A stretch of 21,063 nucleotides of DNA from Candidatus Poribacteria bacterium (GTDB lineage Bacteria; Poribacteria; WGA-4E; GCA-2687025): the NCBI GenBank assembly GCA_002687025.1, contig NYZG01000166.1, positions 1-21,063 on the forward strand. The letters are read 5' to 3'. A program made the translations under genes and the position numbers. Numbering within the stretch: position 1 is the first letter of the stretch; each line of letters opens with the position of its first letter. Below the pieces are notes generated by a model. That model saw only the letters and a list, made by a program, of their open reading frames with translations. It was not told the DNA's origin and made no database searches. Below, piece by piece: positions 6,730 through 13,931 of this stretch.

Positions 6730-7554
6730 ATGCCGTTACTCGCCCGTCATACTCGCTACGCCCCGCTCATGTGCGCCATGATTCTCAGCGCCTGTGCAGG
6801 CGACACTGATGACCCCGTCGCGGAACAGTTGCTGCCGGCCAAGCTTGAGGTATCTCCCCGGACGCTTACCATCGACAGTTCCTCCCGAGCTACGGAATTC
6901 GTCGTATCCAACACCGGGGAGGAGGGGCTCCGGGTCGTCATAGAGTCCGACGACTTCGTCGTAGATACCGTATCGGCCACGCTTCCAGGGGGAACCGACA
7001 TCACGGTCGAGGTGTCGTTGGCTGGACGTCGCGTCGACGGAACGGTGTCCTTGTCGTGGACATCTGTGGGATTTGGGATCGGGGGCTACAACGTAAGTGG
7101 CGGCGTGGGAAACGCCATCCCCGGAGACACAGGCGTCGTTCCTATCTCGCCCAACGTCGTTACCGTCGACGTATCCGTAGAGCCACTCGACACGGAGACG
7201 CGCACAGACACCGTCGTGGATACAAGCGCAAAGGTCAGCGCGGGGCGATTCACATCGTGGAGCATCGACGCTCCCGCAGGAGCCATCGTGTCCGTGGAAC
7301 TGTCGTCAACGGACACGGTGAACACGTGGTTCATGACCGATGAGAGCTACGAAGCTTACGCGCGTGGCGACCGGTTTCTCATCATCGCCGGCAGCGAGTT
7401 CGCGAACGCACGGAGAGCCAACTACACGACTCCTCCGCTACCGGAGGGTCGCTACGAACTCGTCGTAAGCAATCAGGGCGCCTGGCTATTCAGTCGTACT
7501 GTCACCGTCCAGGTAGACATGGAATGGGACGTGACGATACCGGCTAGCGACTGA
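6730..7554 (+). CDS. Predicted lipoprotein, beta-rich, function unknown
   Basis: The 274-residue product begins with a lipoprotein signal peptide: basic start, hydrophobic run and lipobox LSAC, with Cys22 as the probable lipidation site. After a short acidic linker come two beta-rich parts. About 35-145 (PRTLTIDSSSRATEFVVSNT) resembles the Ig-like domains that follow membrane anchors. About 165-270 (FTSWSIDAPAGAIVSVELSS, and later PPLPEGRYELVVSNQGAW) resembles beta-sandwich domains of cell-surface proteins. No enzyme motif is seen. ATG 6730 is chosen because GGAGGAGCGGAG lies just upstream and the lipobox follows at the right distance; the frame is open further upstream but without signal features. 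The protein would sit on the membrane surface. It is divergent from the XRE gene and could share its operator region. Confidence 0.8.
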   Translation: MPLLARHTRYAPLMCAMILSACAGDTDDPVAEQLLPAKLEVSPRTLTIDSSSRATEFVVSNTGEEGLRVVIESDDFVVDTVSATLPGGTDITVEVSLAGRRVDGTVSLSWTSVGFGIGGYNVSGGVGNAIPGDTGVVPISPNVVTVDVSVEPLDTETRTDTVVDTSAKVSAGRFTSWSIDAPAGAIVSVELSSTDTVNTWFMTDESYEAYARGDRFLIIAGSEFANARRANYTTPPLPEGRYELVVSNQGAWLFSRTVTVQVDMEWDVTIPASD

Positions 7555-7639
7555 CGGCCCCCTGAGTCCTCAGGTCACCCTACGGTCCAGCGATATCGTT
7601 CGTGCGGTCCGATGCGCTCATGGCGATCGCTCGGCGCTG

Positions 7640-7652
7640 TGGTACCCTTACC
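7640..7652 (+). promoter_or_regulatory. Putative extended -10 promoter (TGGTACCCTTACC)
   Basis: TGGTACCCTTACC lies 41 bases before the TTG start at 7694. It matches the motif before the antitoxin gene at 3831 in 12 of 13 positions, and in both places GAA and CCAGG follow. A 14-base interrupted palindrome, CCTGAG-TC-CTCAGG (7561-7574), lies upstream, just after the lipoprotein gene. Confidence 0.35.
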
Positions 7653-7693
7653 GGAAGACCAGGTGACCATCGCACTGCCCGAGGCATCACACC

Positions 7694-8698
7694 TTGCCCA
7701 AGTCGAAACTAAGGGGCCGTTCCATCGCACGTGGCGCGCCTACGCTCTCGGGGTACCCTCCGTTGGCGGAGCACTTGAGTCTGCCGAAGCGCGGGGTGTC
7801 GGCGCCGTGGCAAGCGGACCTGGAACGCTTCTGCGGCAAGATGGTCGACGCCATCGTCGGGGATCCCGTGCTGTATAGGATGGTGTGCGACTCCCCGAAG
7901 CTAGCGAAGCTACTCGCGGACAGGACGGCCGCTGCGAATAAGGTGGCCGCGGACCCCACATCGATGGGCGACTTCGAGCGGTGCGTTGCGGCGCTCGGCG
8001 CGGTGCAGTGTGAGGAAGAAGAACTCGACTGGATCCGTGACTACGGCGTACGCGCCTGGCTCGTGCTGGGGCCGATACTCCGGGACTTTACACACCACGC
8101 AGACTTCGAGCGCATCGCGCGGTCCTTCATCGAGGCGATCGCCACGCCGGAGAACGTGACAGCCTTCGTCGACGAGGCGGAGCCATTCATCGGCCGCATC
8201 TTCACGCCTGACCGCGTGAAGCAGGTAAGCCACGCCATCGACGAAGTGCTAGCGGAAGTGCTGGATCCCTACTCCGACTCGTGGTGGATAGAACTCGTCG
8301 AGTTCGCCGCGGACTTGCTGTCTACCCCCGAGGGCATGCCCGCCCTGGCGTCCACAACTCGCTGGTTCTTGCATCAGCTCATCTCGCCGGAGCGCTTCGA
8401 GCAAGCACGCGATTGGATCTCCAACTCCTTCATCGACTGGGCGAAGGAGCAGTCGGCGTGGCTGGCGGAGGAAGACCTGGACGTCGAGCAGATGGCGTTC
8501 TGGCTCAGCATCGCCCCCAACACCATGCACAAGCACATCCAGACCCGCTCCGGCACAGACGCCGAGGTCCCTGTAAGACTCGTGAAGGACAAAGGCGGAC
8601 GTGGGCGCGGCAAGTACTACATCTCCCGTGGCGAGCTGTTCTCGTGGGCTCGCGCGCACTGGCGTTCTCCCAAGAAGCGCATCCTCTTCCCGGCCTAG
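7694..8698 (+). CDS. Alpha-helical protein with HTH-like C-terminus, function unknown
   Basis: This 334-residue protein is not recognised as a known family. The N-terminal 35 residues are basic and proline-rich. Residues about 40-260 are almost entirely helical, with regularly spaced aromatic and acidic residues (ERIARSFIEAIATPENVTAF, RFEQARDWISNSFIDWAKEQ). Residues about 270-330 look like a small DNA-binding domain of MerR/excisionase type: QMAFWLSIAPNTMHKHI, a basic GRGRGKYY turn, then ISRGELFSWARAHW. There is no signal peptide or membrane segment. The start is TTG 7694, with GAGG (7681-7684) nine bases upstream; no better start is in frame. A promoter-like motif is 41 bases upstream. A regulator or adaptor role is inferred only from the C-terminus. 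Confidence 0.7.
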   Translation: MPKSKLRGRSIARGAPTLSGYPPLAEHLSLPKRGVSAPWQADLERFCGKMVDAIVGDPVLYRMVCDSPKLAKLLADRTAAANKVAADPTSMGDFERCVAALGAVQCEEEELDWIRDYGVRAWLVLGPILRDFTHHADFERIARSFIEAIATPENVTAFVDEAEPFIGRIFTPDRVKQVSHAIDEVLAEVLDPYSDSWWIELVEFAADLLSTPEGMPALASTTRWFLHQLISPERFEQARDWISNSFIDWAKEQSAWLAEEDLDVEQMAFWLSIAPNTMHKHIQTRSGTDAEVPVRLVKDKGGRGRGKYYISRGELFSWARAHWRSPKKRILFPA

Positions 8699-8787
8699 CA
8701 ACCCAAAGCCGATGCTTCGCCGCCACCGCGCCGTCATCATCGTGAGGGCGCCATCGTGCTCGCGGCCTACCTACCAGTCTTTTTAAG

Positions 8788-8796
8788 TGGTATATT
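8788..8796 (+). promoter_or_regulatory. Extended -10 promoter (TGGTATATT)
   Basis: TGG at 8788-8790 is joined to TATATT at 8791-8796, a good extended -10 element that needs no -35. A T-run (TCTTTTT) lies just upstream, and TACCA...TGGTA arms flank it. Transcription would start near 8803 and run into the terminator at 8999-9042. Confidence 0.5.
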
Positions 8797-8904
8797 GCTT
8801 GCAGACGCGACGGACTCACGCCACGTCCGATGCGAGCGCGGATAGCTGCCACGCGCGGCGCCAAGGCAACGACAACACGAGGAGGGACGAGCCGATGAGG
8901 AACC

Positions 8905-9234
8905 GTGGCAGTCCGACAGAAGAAGTCCGACGGGAGCAGCCTGGCAGACGCGGGCAGGCAGAAGCAGCCCGACAAGAACAGGCTGCACGAAGGCGGAGAC
9001 CCCACCCCGACGGTCTGGACAACTTCCGGGGTGGGGTTTCTTGGGCGCATCGACACGGGGTCGGAGACACCACGCCAACGCACAGAAAGTATACGCCATG
9101 CACACTTACCGATCTTCCCACCTACGAGACGCCGGCTCCTTGCCGTCTTCCGGGTCGTCTTACGCGCCGTCCTGCGGCGCCGTCGGCGTCTTCGCCTGGT
9201 GGACGCCCAACGGGCGGCGGAAACGGAGCACTAG
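8905..9234 (+). CDS. Possible small protein or leader peptide, doubtful
   Basis: From GTG 8905, with GAGGA four to five bases upstream, the frame gives MAVRQKKSDGSSLADAG and KNRLHEGGDPTPTVW with high GC in third positions as far as about 9000. Beyond that it crosses a strong intrinsic terminator and becomes arginine-rich and unlike a protein. A competing ATG at 8895 has a better ribosome site (GGAGGGA) but a less protein-like product; its start overlaps the stop of a 22-codon frame from 8830. A short coding or leader segment before the terminator is plausible; a 109-residue protein is less so. Confidence 0.25.
   Translation: MAVRQKKSDGSSLADAGRQKQPDKNRLHEGGDPTPTVWTTSGVGFLGRIDTGSETPRQRTESIRHAHLPIFPPTRRRLLAVFRVVLRAVLRRRRRLRLVDAQRAAETEH
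8999..9042 (+). terminator. Strong intrinsic terminator
   Basis: ACCCCACCCCG (8999-9009) pairs perfectly with CGGGGTGGGGT (9027-9037). The stem is 11 bp around a 17-base loop, and TTCTT follows directly. It is the clearest rho-independent terminator in the window. It lies 200 bases after an extended -10 promoter, so a transcript of about 240 nt would end here unless antitermination allows reading into 9098-10972. Confidence 0.8.
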
Positions 9235-9322
9235 TCGAGCACTAGCGGCGCACTGGCTGGCCACTAGTCGGGGGTTGAAAACCGCCGATTTTCGCCGAAT
9301 CGCGCGTGGAAGGGGCCGCTGA
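9098..9322 (+). CDS. Possible small basic protein overlapping the 11-bp repeat array, doubtful
   Basis: ATG 9098 opens 74 residues (MHTYRSSHLRDAGS to FRRIARGRGR), ending at TGA 9320-9322, which overlaps the ATG of the next gene (TGATG). That overlap and fair codon use suggest a coupled gene. However, no clear ribosome site precedes the ATG, and the stretch encoding STSRALAAHWLATSRG is the four-copy repeat array itself. A non-coding leader with cis sites is equally likely. Confidence 0.3.
   Translation: MHTYRSSHLRDAGSLPSSGSSYAPSCGAVGVFAWWTPNGRRKRSTSRALAAHWLATSRGLKTADFRRIARGRGR
9228..9271 (+). repeat. Array of four tandem 11-bp repeats (iteron-like), copy A
   Basis: Four units follow each other without gaps: GCACTAGTCGA, GCACTAGCGGC, GCACTGGCTGG and CCACTAGTCGG (starts 9228, 9239, 9250, 9261). 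CTRG is present in every unit. An 11-bp period places each site on the same face of the helix, as in plasmid iterons and ParR-type centromeres. The array ends 50 bases before the ATG at 9322. A related array lies at 20438-20481. Confidence 0.8.
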
Positions 9323-9669
9323 TGCTGTACCAGGGGCACCGATACGTGCGACTGAGCACAAAACTCGCCCGCGCGCTGGGAATGACGTACCGCGCGATGT
9401 GGAACCAGCTGCAAAACGACGATTCCGGCTTCACTGTGCTGCGTGTACCCACGCGACAGCCGCAGAAACGCCTCATGTACATCCGACTCGCGGACATCAA
9501 CCGCGCGCTGGGGTACCCGCTGTACGACCCACCCACGCTTGCGGGTCACGGCGCGCACGCCAACACACGCGCGGAGGACGGTCGCGACGAGCACACCCAG
9601 GAACATCACGGGGAACACCACGAGGAACATCACGAGGAGACGGACGATGCCGGTCATCCGAAGGCGTAA
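9322..9669 (+). CDS. Small HTH-like protein with His/Glu-rich tail
   Basis: A 115-residue protein. Its first 75 residues read like a compact helix-turn-helix of excisionase/MerR type: RLSTKLARALGMTYRAMWNQ, a GFTVLRVP strand, then RLMYIRLADINRALGYPL. The tail is histidine- and glutamate-rich (QEHHGEHHEEHHEE), encoded by three 12-bp DNA repeats, and could bind metal or be a flexible linker. ATG 9322 has GGAAGGGG about seven bases upstream. The start overlaps the stop of a doubtful upstream frame, and the 3' end overlaps the next gene by 23 bases. Lying 50 bases after the 11-bp array, it is a natural candidate for the protein that binds it; that is inference. The family is not recognised. Confidence 0.65.
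   Translation: MLYQGHRYVRLSTKLARALGMTYRAMWNQLQNDDSGFTVLRVPTRQPQKRLMYIRLADINRALGYPLYDPPTLAGHGAHANTRAEDGRDEHTQEHHGEHHEEHHEETDDAGHPKA
9600..9635 (+). repeat. Three 12-bp tandem repeats coding the His/Glu tail
   Basis: GGAACATCACGG, GGAACACCACGA and GGAACATCACGA follow each other exactly. The period of 12 keeps frame and gives a repeated EHHG/EHHE tetrapeptide. The last unit runs into the ribosome site (GAGGAG, 9634-9639) of the next gene. Confidence 0.85.
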
Positions 9670-10972
9670 CGCCAACGACCATCCGCACGAAGCGCCCGAC
9701 GTCAACGACTGGGCGAGACAACTGCCACCCGACGCCGCGATTCACGTGAAGGAGGGTTCCGCGTACATCGACAGCTTTCCCGCACACGAGGCGCAGGACG
9801 ACGCCACCGTCGAGGAGATTCTGCTGGCGAGGTACGGCGTGGGGACGTACGAGCTTGCAGGGCGTCACAACGGGCTGTTTCTTCCGGGCAGGGAGAAGGT
9901 CCACGTCGGCTCGCAAGCCGACCGACAAGCCGCGCGGCACGCGCAGGTTACGCGAGACGCCCAAGCCACCGGTGGAGACGTCGGCGATGTCGCGCAAGTC
10001 GTCGGCATGCTCAAGGACCTGGGCTGGACGCCTGGTGGGCAGGCAAACCAGGAAAACAGCGAACTCACCAACATGCTCGTGCAGCACGCCGTACAGAGTC
10101 TGCGCCCTCCTGACCCGGGTCAGACGATGCGTGAGGCCTTCGAGATCATCAAGACCGCCCAGGACATCCAGCGCGACAGCGCTCCGCCGCCGCGGCCCCG
10201 ACAGAAGCGTCGACGCAAGAAGAAGGGCGCGTCGGACATGTCAGACGAGTCCAACTTCATGGGCGCCTCGGGGATTACGGGCATGGCAGGAGCGGCTGCG
10301 TTGGCGGGTCTCGACTTCGCCATGCAACGCCCGGATGTGGCGCAGCGGATGTCCGACGGGATCTCCGCGAAGGCGCATAGCGCCGTGGGGTGGTTCCAGC
10401 GGAAGATACAGGGACATGCTCAAGCGCCTGTGGGTGAGACCGGTGAAGGTGGGACCGGTGAAGACGGTGCGACGCCGACGGGCGACAGCCCCGCTGTGAC
10501 CCTGGAACAAGCCATCGAGGGCGCCAAGACGATGCTGGCGACGCCCATTGGGCAGCGGATGGTGGACTACGTGCGTGGGTCGGTGCATGACCTGGCGCCC
10601 GAGGAGATCGCGCGGCACGGGCTCGAAGGCGCGCGGCAGTGGCTTGGGCCGGACCACCCGCTGTTGCTGCGGCTCCACGAGAACCCGGGTCGGGTATTCG
10701 ACGAGATGGCGGAGATCGTCGGACTCACCGGGGATCTCTGGTGGAAGGCGAGGAGTCACTTCGTCGACGCGATGGCGGACGAAACGGCCGAGACCAGCGA
10801 GACGCCCACGTCCTCATCTACGCCAGAGGCAGCCCACGAGGCTGAGGGGCAACACGCGGAGGCCGCGCGTGCCACGGGCGTCGAGGACGAGCCGGGAACG
10901 CCTGAGGAGGGCGATGGCGCGTCCGACGACGGAGCCAACGCGAAGGTCGACCCAGACGACGAGGAAGGCTGA
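9647..10972 (+). CDS. Large protein with basic linker and acidic C-terminus, function unknown
   Basis: The 441-residue product is not recognised. The N-terminus (MPVIRRRNANDHPHEAPDVN) is followed by a compact part to about 90. About 110-170 is helical (QVVGMLKDLGWTPGG, EAFEIIKTAQDIQ). A strongly basic patch, RPRQKRRRKKKG, follows near 185. Then comes a glycine/alanine-rich hydrophobic stretch (GASGITGMAGAAALAGLDF), too mixed for a confident membrane helix, and another helical part at about 285-375. The last 65 residues are acidic and low-complexity. ATG 9647 has GAGGAG seven bases upstream; the longer frame from 9443 is a shadow of the preceding gene. The first 23 bases overlap that gene, so the two are probably coupled. 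It ends at TGA 10970-10972, after which the same frame stays open into a cyclase remnant. Confidence 0.75.
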   Translation: MPVIRRRNANDHPHEAPDVNDWARQLPPDAAIHVKEGSAYIDSFPAHEAQDDATVEEILLARYGVGTYELAGRHNGLFLPGREKVHVGSQADRQAARHAQVTRDAQATGGDVGDVAQVVGMLKDLGWTPGGQANQENSELTNMLVQHAVQSLRPPDPGQTMREAFEIIKTAQDIQRDSAPPPRPRQKRRRKKKGASDMSDESNFMGASGITGMAGAAALAGLDFAMQRPDVAQRMSDGISAKAHSAVGWFQRKIQGHAQAPVGETGEGGTGEDGATPTGDSPAVTLEQAIEGAKTMLATPIGQRMVDYVRGSVHDLAPEEIARHGLEGARQWLGPDHPLLLRLHENPGRVFDEMAEIVGLTGDLWWKARSHFVDAMADETAETSETPTSSSTPEAAHEAEGQHAEAARATGVEDEPGTPEEGDGASDDGANAKVDPDDEEG

Positions 10973-11457
10973 CGCAGCAGATGGGCGGAACTCGCGAAAC
11001 CAACGTGCCCAGGCTGCGAGGCAGAACTCCAGCCCAACGCGAAGTTCTGCAACAGCTGCGGACACCGCATCGGCGGGGACGCGCCCGCTGAGGAGCCCAA
11101 GGTCGCTCTCTCGCTGGAAGAGCGAGTGCAAGCGCTACAAGCCGCGGAGCGGTCTGCCATCGACGACCGGTTGCTGGTCCACCAGGAGGGTGAGAACCGG
11201 TTCGTCACGGTGCTCTTCGCCGACATGACGTCCTCGGTGCAGACCACCCACGGGCTACGCGCCGACGAAGCGGCGGAACTCGTCAACAACCTACTCTCCG
11301 CCATGGTCGACAGCCTGAAGCGCTACGACGGGCGCATAGACCGATTCCTGGGTGACGGGGTGCTGGCGGTGTTTGGGACGCCTCACGCCCACGAGAACGA
11401 CCCTGAGCGAGCCTTCCTCGCCGCCATGGAGATACGCGACGCCGCTCAGGAGCGTTC
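10973..11457 (+). pseudogene. Zinc-ribbon class III adenylate/guanylate cyclase, broken at both ends
   Basis: The frame shows a zinc ribbon (CPGC, then FCNSCG) and, after a linker, the first half of a class III cyclase domain: RFVTVLFADMTSSV, later DRFLGDGVLAVFGTPHAHEN and FLAAMEIRDA. The two metal-binding aspartates (FAD and GDG) are present. The gene is damaged. No ATG, GTG or TTG precedes the zinc ribbon in frame after the TGA at 10970; the nearest ATG (10981) is out of frame. The cyclase fold is also cut after about 90 residues, where a typical domain runs on for 80 more. Downstream the sequence becomes part of a different gene. A frame from GTG 11126 runs to 11677, but past about 11457 it is a shadow. 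Relatives usually continue into an ATPase and TPR region, which is missing. Confidence 0.75.
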
Positions 11458-11637
11458 GGCGAGTCGAAGAAGTCTTTCGTTGGCGGCGCTAACACGGTCT
11501 TCAACAAGAGCACTAACGGACGATGGAAGACCGTCCTGTCGGCTGCGGAACTGGCCCAATACGACGATGCCACGAAGCGGGAGCTTACGGACGAATGCCG
11601 ACGGTGGTTGGAGCTGGCCGAGTATCCCGGCGCGTGA
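11458..11637 (+). pseudogene. C-terminal fragment of a sulfotransferase
   Basis: The frame starting at 11458, different from the cyclase frame, gives 59 residues without a start codon: SFVGGANTVFNKSTNGRWKT, then VLSAAELAQYDDATKRELTD, ending CRRWLELAEYPGA. This is the typical ending of bacterial sulfotransferase-domain proteins, where a (K/H)G.NGRW...VL segment near the PAPS site precedes an acidic helix and a CA-WLE ending. The catalytic N-terminal part is absent. It is joined directly to the cut end of the cyclase gene, so this is a recombination or deletion scar. The assignment rests on motif recognition only. Confidence 0.55.
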
Positions 11638-12057
11638 CGCTTGGCGAATTCTACGCCTCAGTGTAGCGATCAGCTAGCATGGCAAGCCGCAGTCATATCA
11701 CCGCTTTTCGGAGATTCTGCGCAAGTACGGCGTGGTTTCGAGCTTCTCCACGCCGATAACATCGGCAACATCGCTCTAAACCCCCATGGCCACTGGAATT
11801 AGGACGCTTAGCCGGGTGCGACAGTATACCCATTATCGGAACTTGGGCGGTCCCAGCGCAGACCATGCCTCCACTGTGGTGATAAGGGAAATGTGCAATA
11901 TGCGATCGGCTAGACCAGTCTGACTCGCGGCACGCACGGGCTCCAACCGGTTGTCGTCACCATGGAACACTGGCCCGTCCTATCCCTCGTGACATCGGAT
12001 TCGTCGGGCCGCATAATGCAAGCGTCTGGACGGTGTCTATCCACGGAGCACTGCAGG
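11638..12057. other. Intergenic region without an intact gene
   Basis: Roughly 420 bases follow the gene fragments. Frames are short and interrupted on both strands. A minus-strand stretch near 11720-11790 reads SDVADVIGVEKLETTPYLRR before a stop and might be another remnant, but no start or family is evident. An in-frame upstream ATG (11962) for the next gene gives 32 extra residues with no ribosome site and is not used. AT-rich words (CAGTATACCCATTAT, about 11823-11837) could hold a promoter. Confidence 0.3.
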
Positions 12058-12522
12058 ATGTCGGACAAAGGCGAGATCGCCCACCCCGTGCGGAGAGGGC
12101 AGCAGCCCGACTCCTACCTCGAAGACCTGGCGGTCAAGCTCGAGAAGAATGGGAATCTGGGAGGACGCCCCATCCACGTCGCCAAACCTGGCGACGAGAA
12201 GATGTCGGAAGTGTTCGAGGCGTTCATCGAGCCGTATCTCGACACCATTGAGGGGCTGGACCCTACGCGGAAGTTGGTCATGCTGGGGGTCGTTGCCTGG
12301 AATGCGGCACTGATGCAGCGTAAGGACAGGAGGGCCCTCGTGCGCAAGCTTCTCGACGGGCTCCCCGGCGACGAGACTTCTCTGGTTGCGAGCTTTGTCA
12401 ACCAGCTGATCCGCCGCAAGAAGACGCATTTCGGTGACTGCCGAAGAGCCATCGCGGAGGCCATCGTGAGGGAGACTGCTGACGGGCTCCATTTGACGGT
12501 TCTCTCCACCCCGGCATCCTAG
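12058..12522 (+). CDS. Small soluble protein, conserved-hypothetical type
   Basis: The product has 154 residues. A polar N-terminus (about 1-45) leads to a mostly helical core: DEKMSEVFEAFIEPYLDTIE, then RKLVMLGVVAWNAALMQR. The order 'KMSEV..FIEPYLD...LV.LGVVAWNAALM' resembles small hypothetical proteins found in several bacterial phyla, whose role is unknown to me. There are no cysteine clusters, signal or membrane segment. ATG 12058 is preferred because the core then starts at a normal distance; the ribosome site is poor (GGAG about ten bases upstream). It converges with the minus-strand acidic protein gene, with 76 bases between them and no clear terminator. Confidence 0.65.
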   Translation: MSDKGEIAHPVRRGQQPDSYLEDLAVKLEKNGNLGGRPIHVAKPGDEKMSEVFEAFIEPYLDTIEGLDPTRKLVMLGVVAWNAALMQRKDRRALVRKLLDGLPGDETSLVASFVNQLIRRKKTHFGDCRRAIAEAIVRETADGLHLTVLSTPAS

Positions 12523-12598
12523 CGTCACGTTCCGTGGCGGTGAGATAGAAGGCGTCCTACGAAGCGGCGACGCTTAAGTCGGCGGTAATCCGAAGGGA

Positions 12599-13105
12599 CT
12601 ACCTACGCCAGAACTGCCACCATAGCTTGCTAGGTTGCGGCGTCTCTGGTGCTTCGCGACGCGGGATGGGACCTTCATTCGCTGAGGCAACCTGGGCAGC
12701 GCTGCGCTTCTCTTCTTCCCCGCTCATTGGCGAAATATGACCATCTTCGCCTTCTGCATCCTCGTCTGCCGCTGGGCTGGCCGCTTCAGCTGCGGCGGCT
12801 AGCAGATCGTCCCCGTAATCGGCGATTTCGAGCGCTTCCACAGCCTCACTCCCCTCTTCTTCTGGGGTCGCGGCCTCCTGTGGCACGTCGGCGTCGCCGA
12901 GCGCCACCATGTCGTCCTGGCAGCCCTGAGAAGCGTCGCTGTCGGACGCGCGACGAACGCGAATGACCCGCTTGGTGACGCCGTCCCGTATTGTGGTTTC
13001 GTGTCCGGCGTTAACGTCCAGTTGCTCCATAGTGTCGCTGGGGCTGCCACTTGCGGGTGTGTCTCCGTCGGAGGAGAAGGCAACGGAATCCACGGCGTCT
13101 GGCAT
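12599..13105 (-). CDS. Acidic low-complexity protein ending in an aromatic/basic motif
   Basis: A 168-residue protein rich in Glu, Asp, Ala and Ser over its whole length (EEEGSEAVEALEIADYGDDL), with no predicted fold. It ends in KLWWQFWRR. Such short Trp/Phe/Arg tails can act as membrane-surface or partner-docking motifs. A basic island, VTKRVIRVRRAS, lies near residue 45. ATG 13105 has GGAG nine bases upstream; a TTG five codons earlier is possible. An extended -10 promoter (TGGTATAGT) lies about 50 bases upstream on the same strand. The protein is probably disordered. Single-stranded DNA-binding proteins also have acidic tails with an aromatic end, but no OB-fold is visible. Confidence 0.6.
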   Translation of the reverse strand: MPDAVDSVAFSSDGDTPASGSPSDTMEQLDVNAGHETTIRDGVTKRVIRVRRASDSDASQGCQDDMVALGDADVPQEAATPEEEGSEAVEALEIADYGDDLLAAAAEAASPAADEDAEGEDGHISPMSGEEEKRSAAQVASANEGPIPRREAPETPQPSKLWWQFWRR

Positions 13106-13414
13106 GGTAGCGCTCTCCAACGGGCTAGGTCGGCGGTGGCCTGCATAGCGTCGGCACTATACCAGACGCCCCAGTCGACGATAATCCGGCACAGGGTCAT
13201 TGGACGGGGAATCGATCGGCGCAGCAGGCGTATGAAAATCACGCTCTATACATCCGGGATCACGCGGACACGGTCCAGAGCCAAGCCGGTTCACTGTCAT
13301 AGTGCGGCAGGGGTCGCACATGGTCACGGGCAGACAGCAACCGCTACACCCGCCGAAGTGCTACGATGTGGCCGGACCGCCCGCGAGGGAAAAGACTCCA
13401 AGGGATGGGCGACA
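13106..13414. other. Divergent intergenic region
   Basis: About 310 bases between a minus-strand and a plus-strand gene, presumably holding both promoters. The minus-strand promoter is annotated separately. For the plus gene only weak -10 words are seen (TACGAT near 13363). A short dyad, CACT-GTCAT-AGTG, lies near 13290. No coding sequence is supported here. Confidence 0.35.
13156..13184 (-). promoter_or_regulatory. Extended -10 promoter for the acidic protein gene
   Basis: On the minus strand, TTATCG (13184-13179) is followed by 17 bases and TATAGT (13161-13156). TGG directly before TATAGT makes an extended -10. The transcript would start about 40 bases before the ATG at 13105. Confidence 0.5.
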
Positions 13415-13741
13415 GTGACACATGACGACATGCCTAGCGAAAAGAGCCTGAAGGAGCGCGCAGAACGCCTTCTGACCAACATGGCTCAGGCGGTAGAGCA
13501 GTTACAGATAGAGGCTCCCGGACACTTGGCACGGACTGTCGATCGGCTACGTGTTGAAGGGTACGCCTATGCGGACGCCAAACAGCTAGCGGTGGACACG
13601 CTCAGTGAGTACGTGTCCACCGCCACAACGGTTGGCGAGCGCGTATCGGTCTCGCAGATGCTGCGCGTCCTGGACACATGTGAGAAGAGATCGGCGGTGC
13701 CTATCAGACGTGTTACCCGCCGCCCCATCGACGACACGTAG
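13415..13741 (+). CDS. Small helical protein, function unknown
   Basis: A 108-residue protein, mostly helical: SLKERAERLLTNMAQAVEQL, RTVDRLRVEGYAYADAKQLA and SVSQMLRVLDTCEKR. The C-terminus is basic (RRVTRRPIDDT). GTG 13415 has AGGG about ten bases upstream. An ATG at 13430 would remove five residues but has no ribosome site. Codon use is consistent with a real gene. No family is recognised. It is divergent from the acidic protein gene, and the two might share regulation. Confidence 0.6.
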   Translation: MTHDDMPSEKSLKERAERLLTNMAQAVEQLQIEAPGHLARTVDRLRVEGYAYADAKQLAVDTLSEYVSTATTVGERVSVSQMLRVLDTCEKRSAVPIRRVTRRPIDDT

Positions 13742-13931
13742 ACTGTGGCGGGCGACTGAGAGCGCCCTGCTCCCGATAGGCGCGCTTATGTGGTCGAAAT
13801 CCGCTCTACGACTGGCTTGTCACCGGACGCGGTGGCGGCAACATAAGACAACGCTATCGGAACTTCAAAGCCCCCGCGTGTCACCCGCTGGCCGTCCACG
13901 TCCCAGCGGCCTTCGGAGAATCGGCAATACG

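Noticed and set aside
9443..9646. Longer start for the 441-residue protein
   Set aside because: This part is the out-of-frame shadow of the gene at 9322 (Arg/Thr/Ser-rich). ATG 9647 has a good ribosome site.
11638..11790. Possible transposase remnant
   Set aside because: A few residues (KYGVVSSFS) recall IS3-type transposases, but the DDE region does not follow in any frame.
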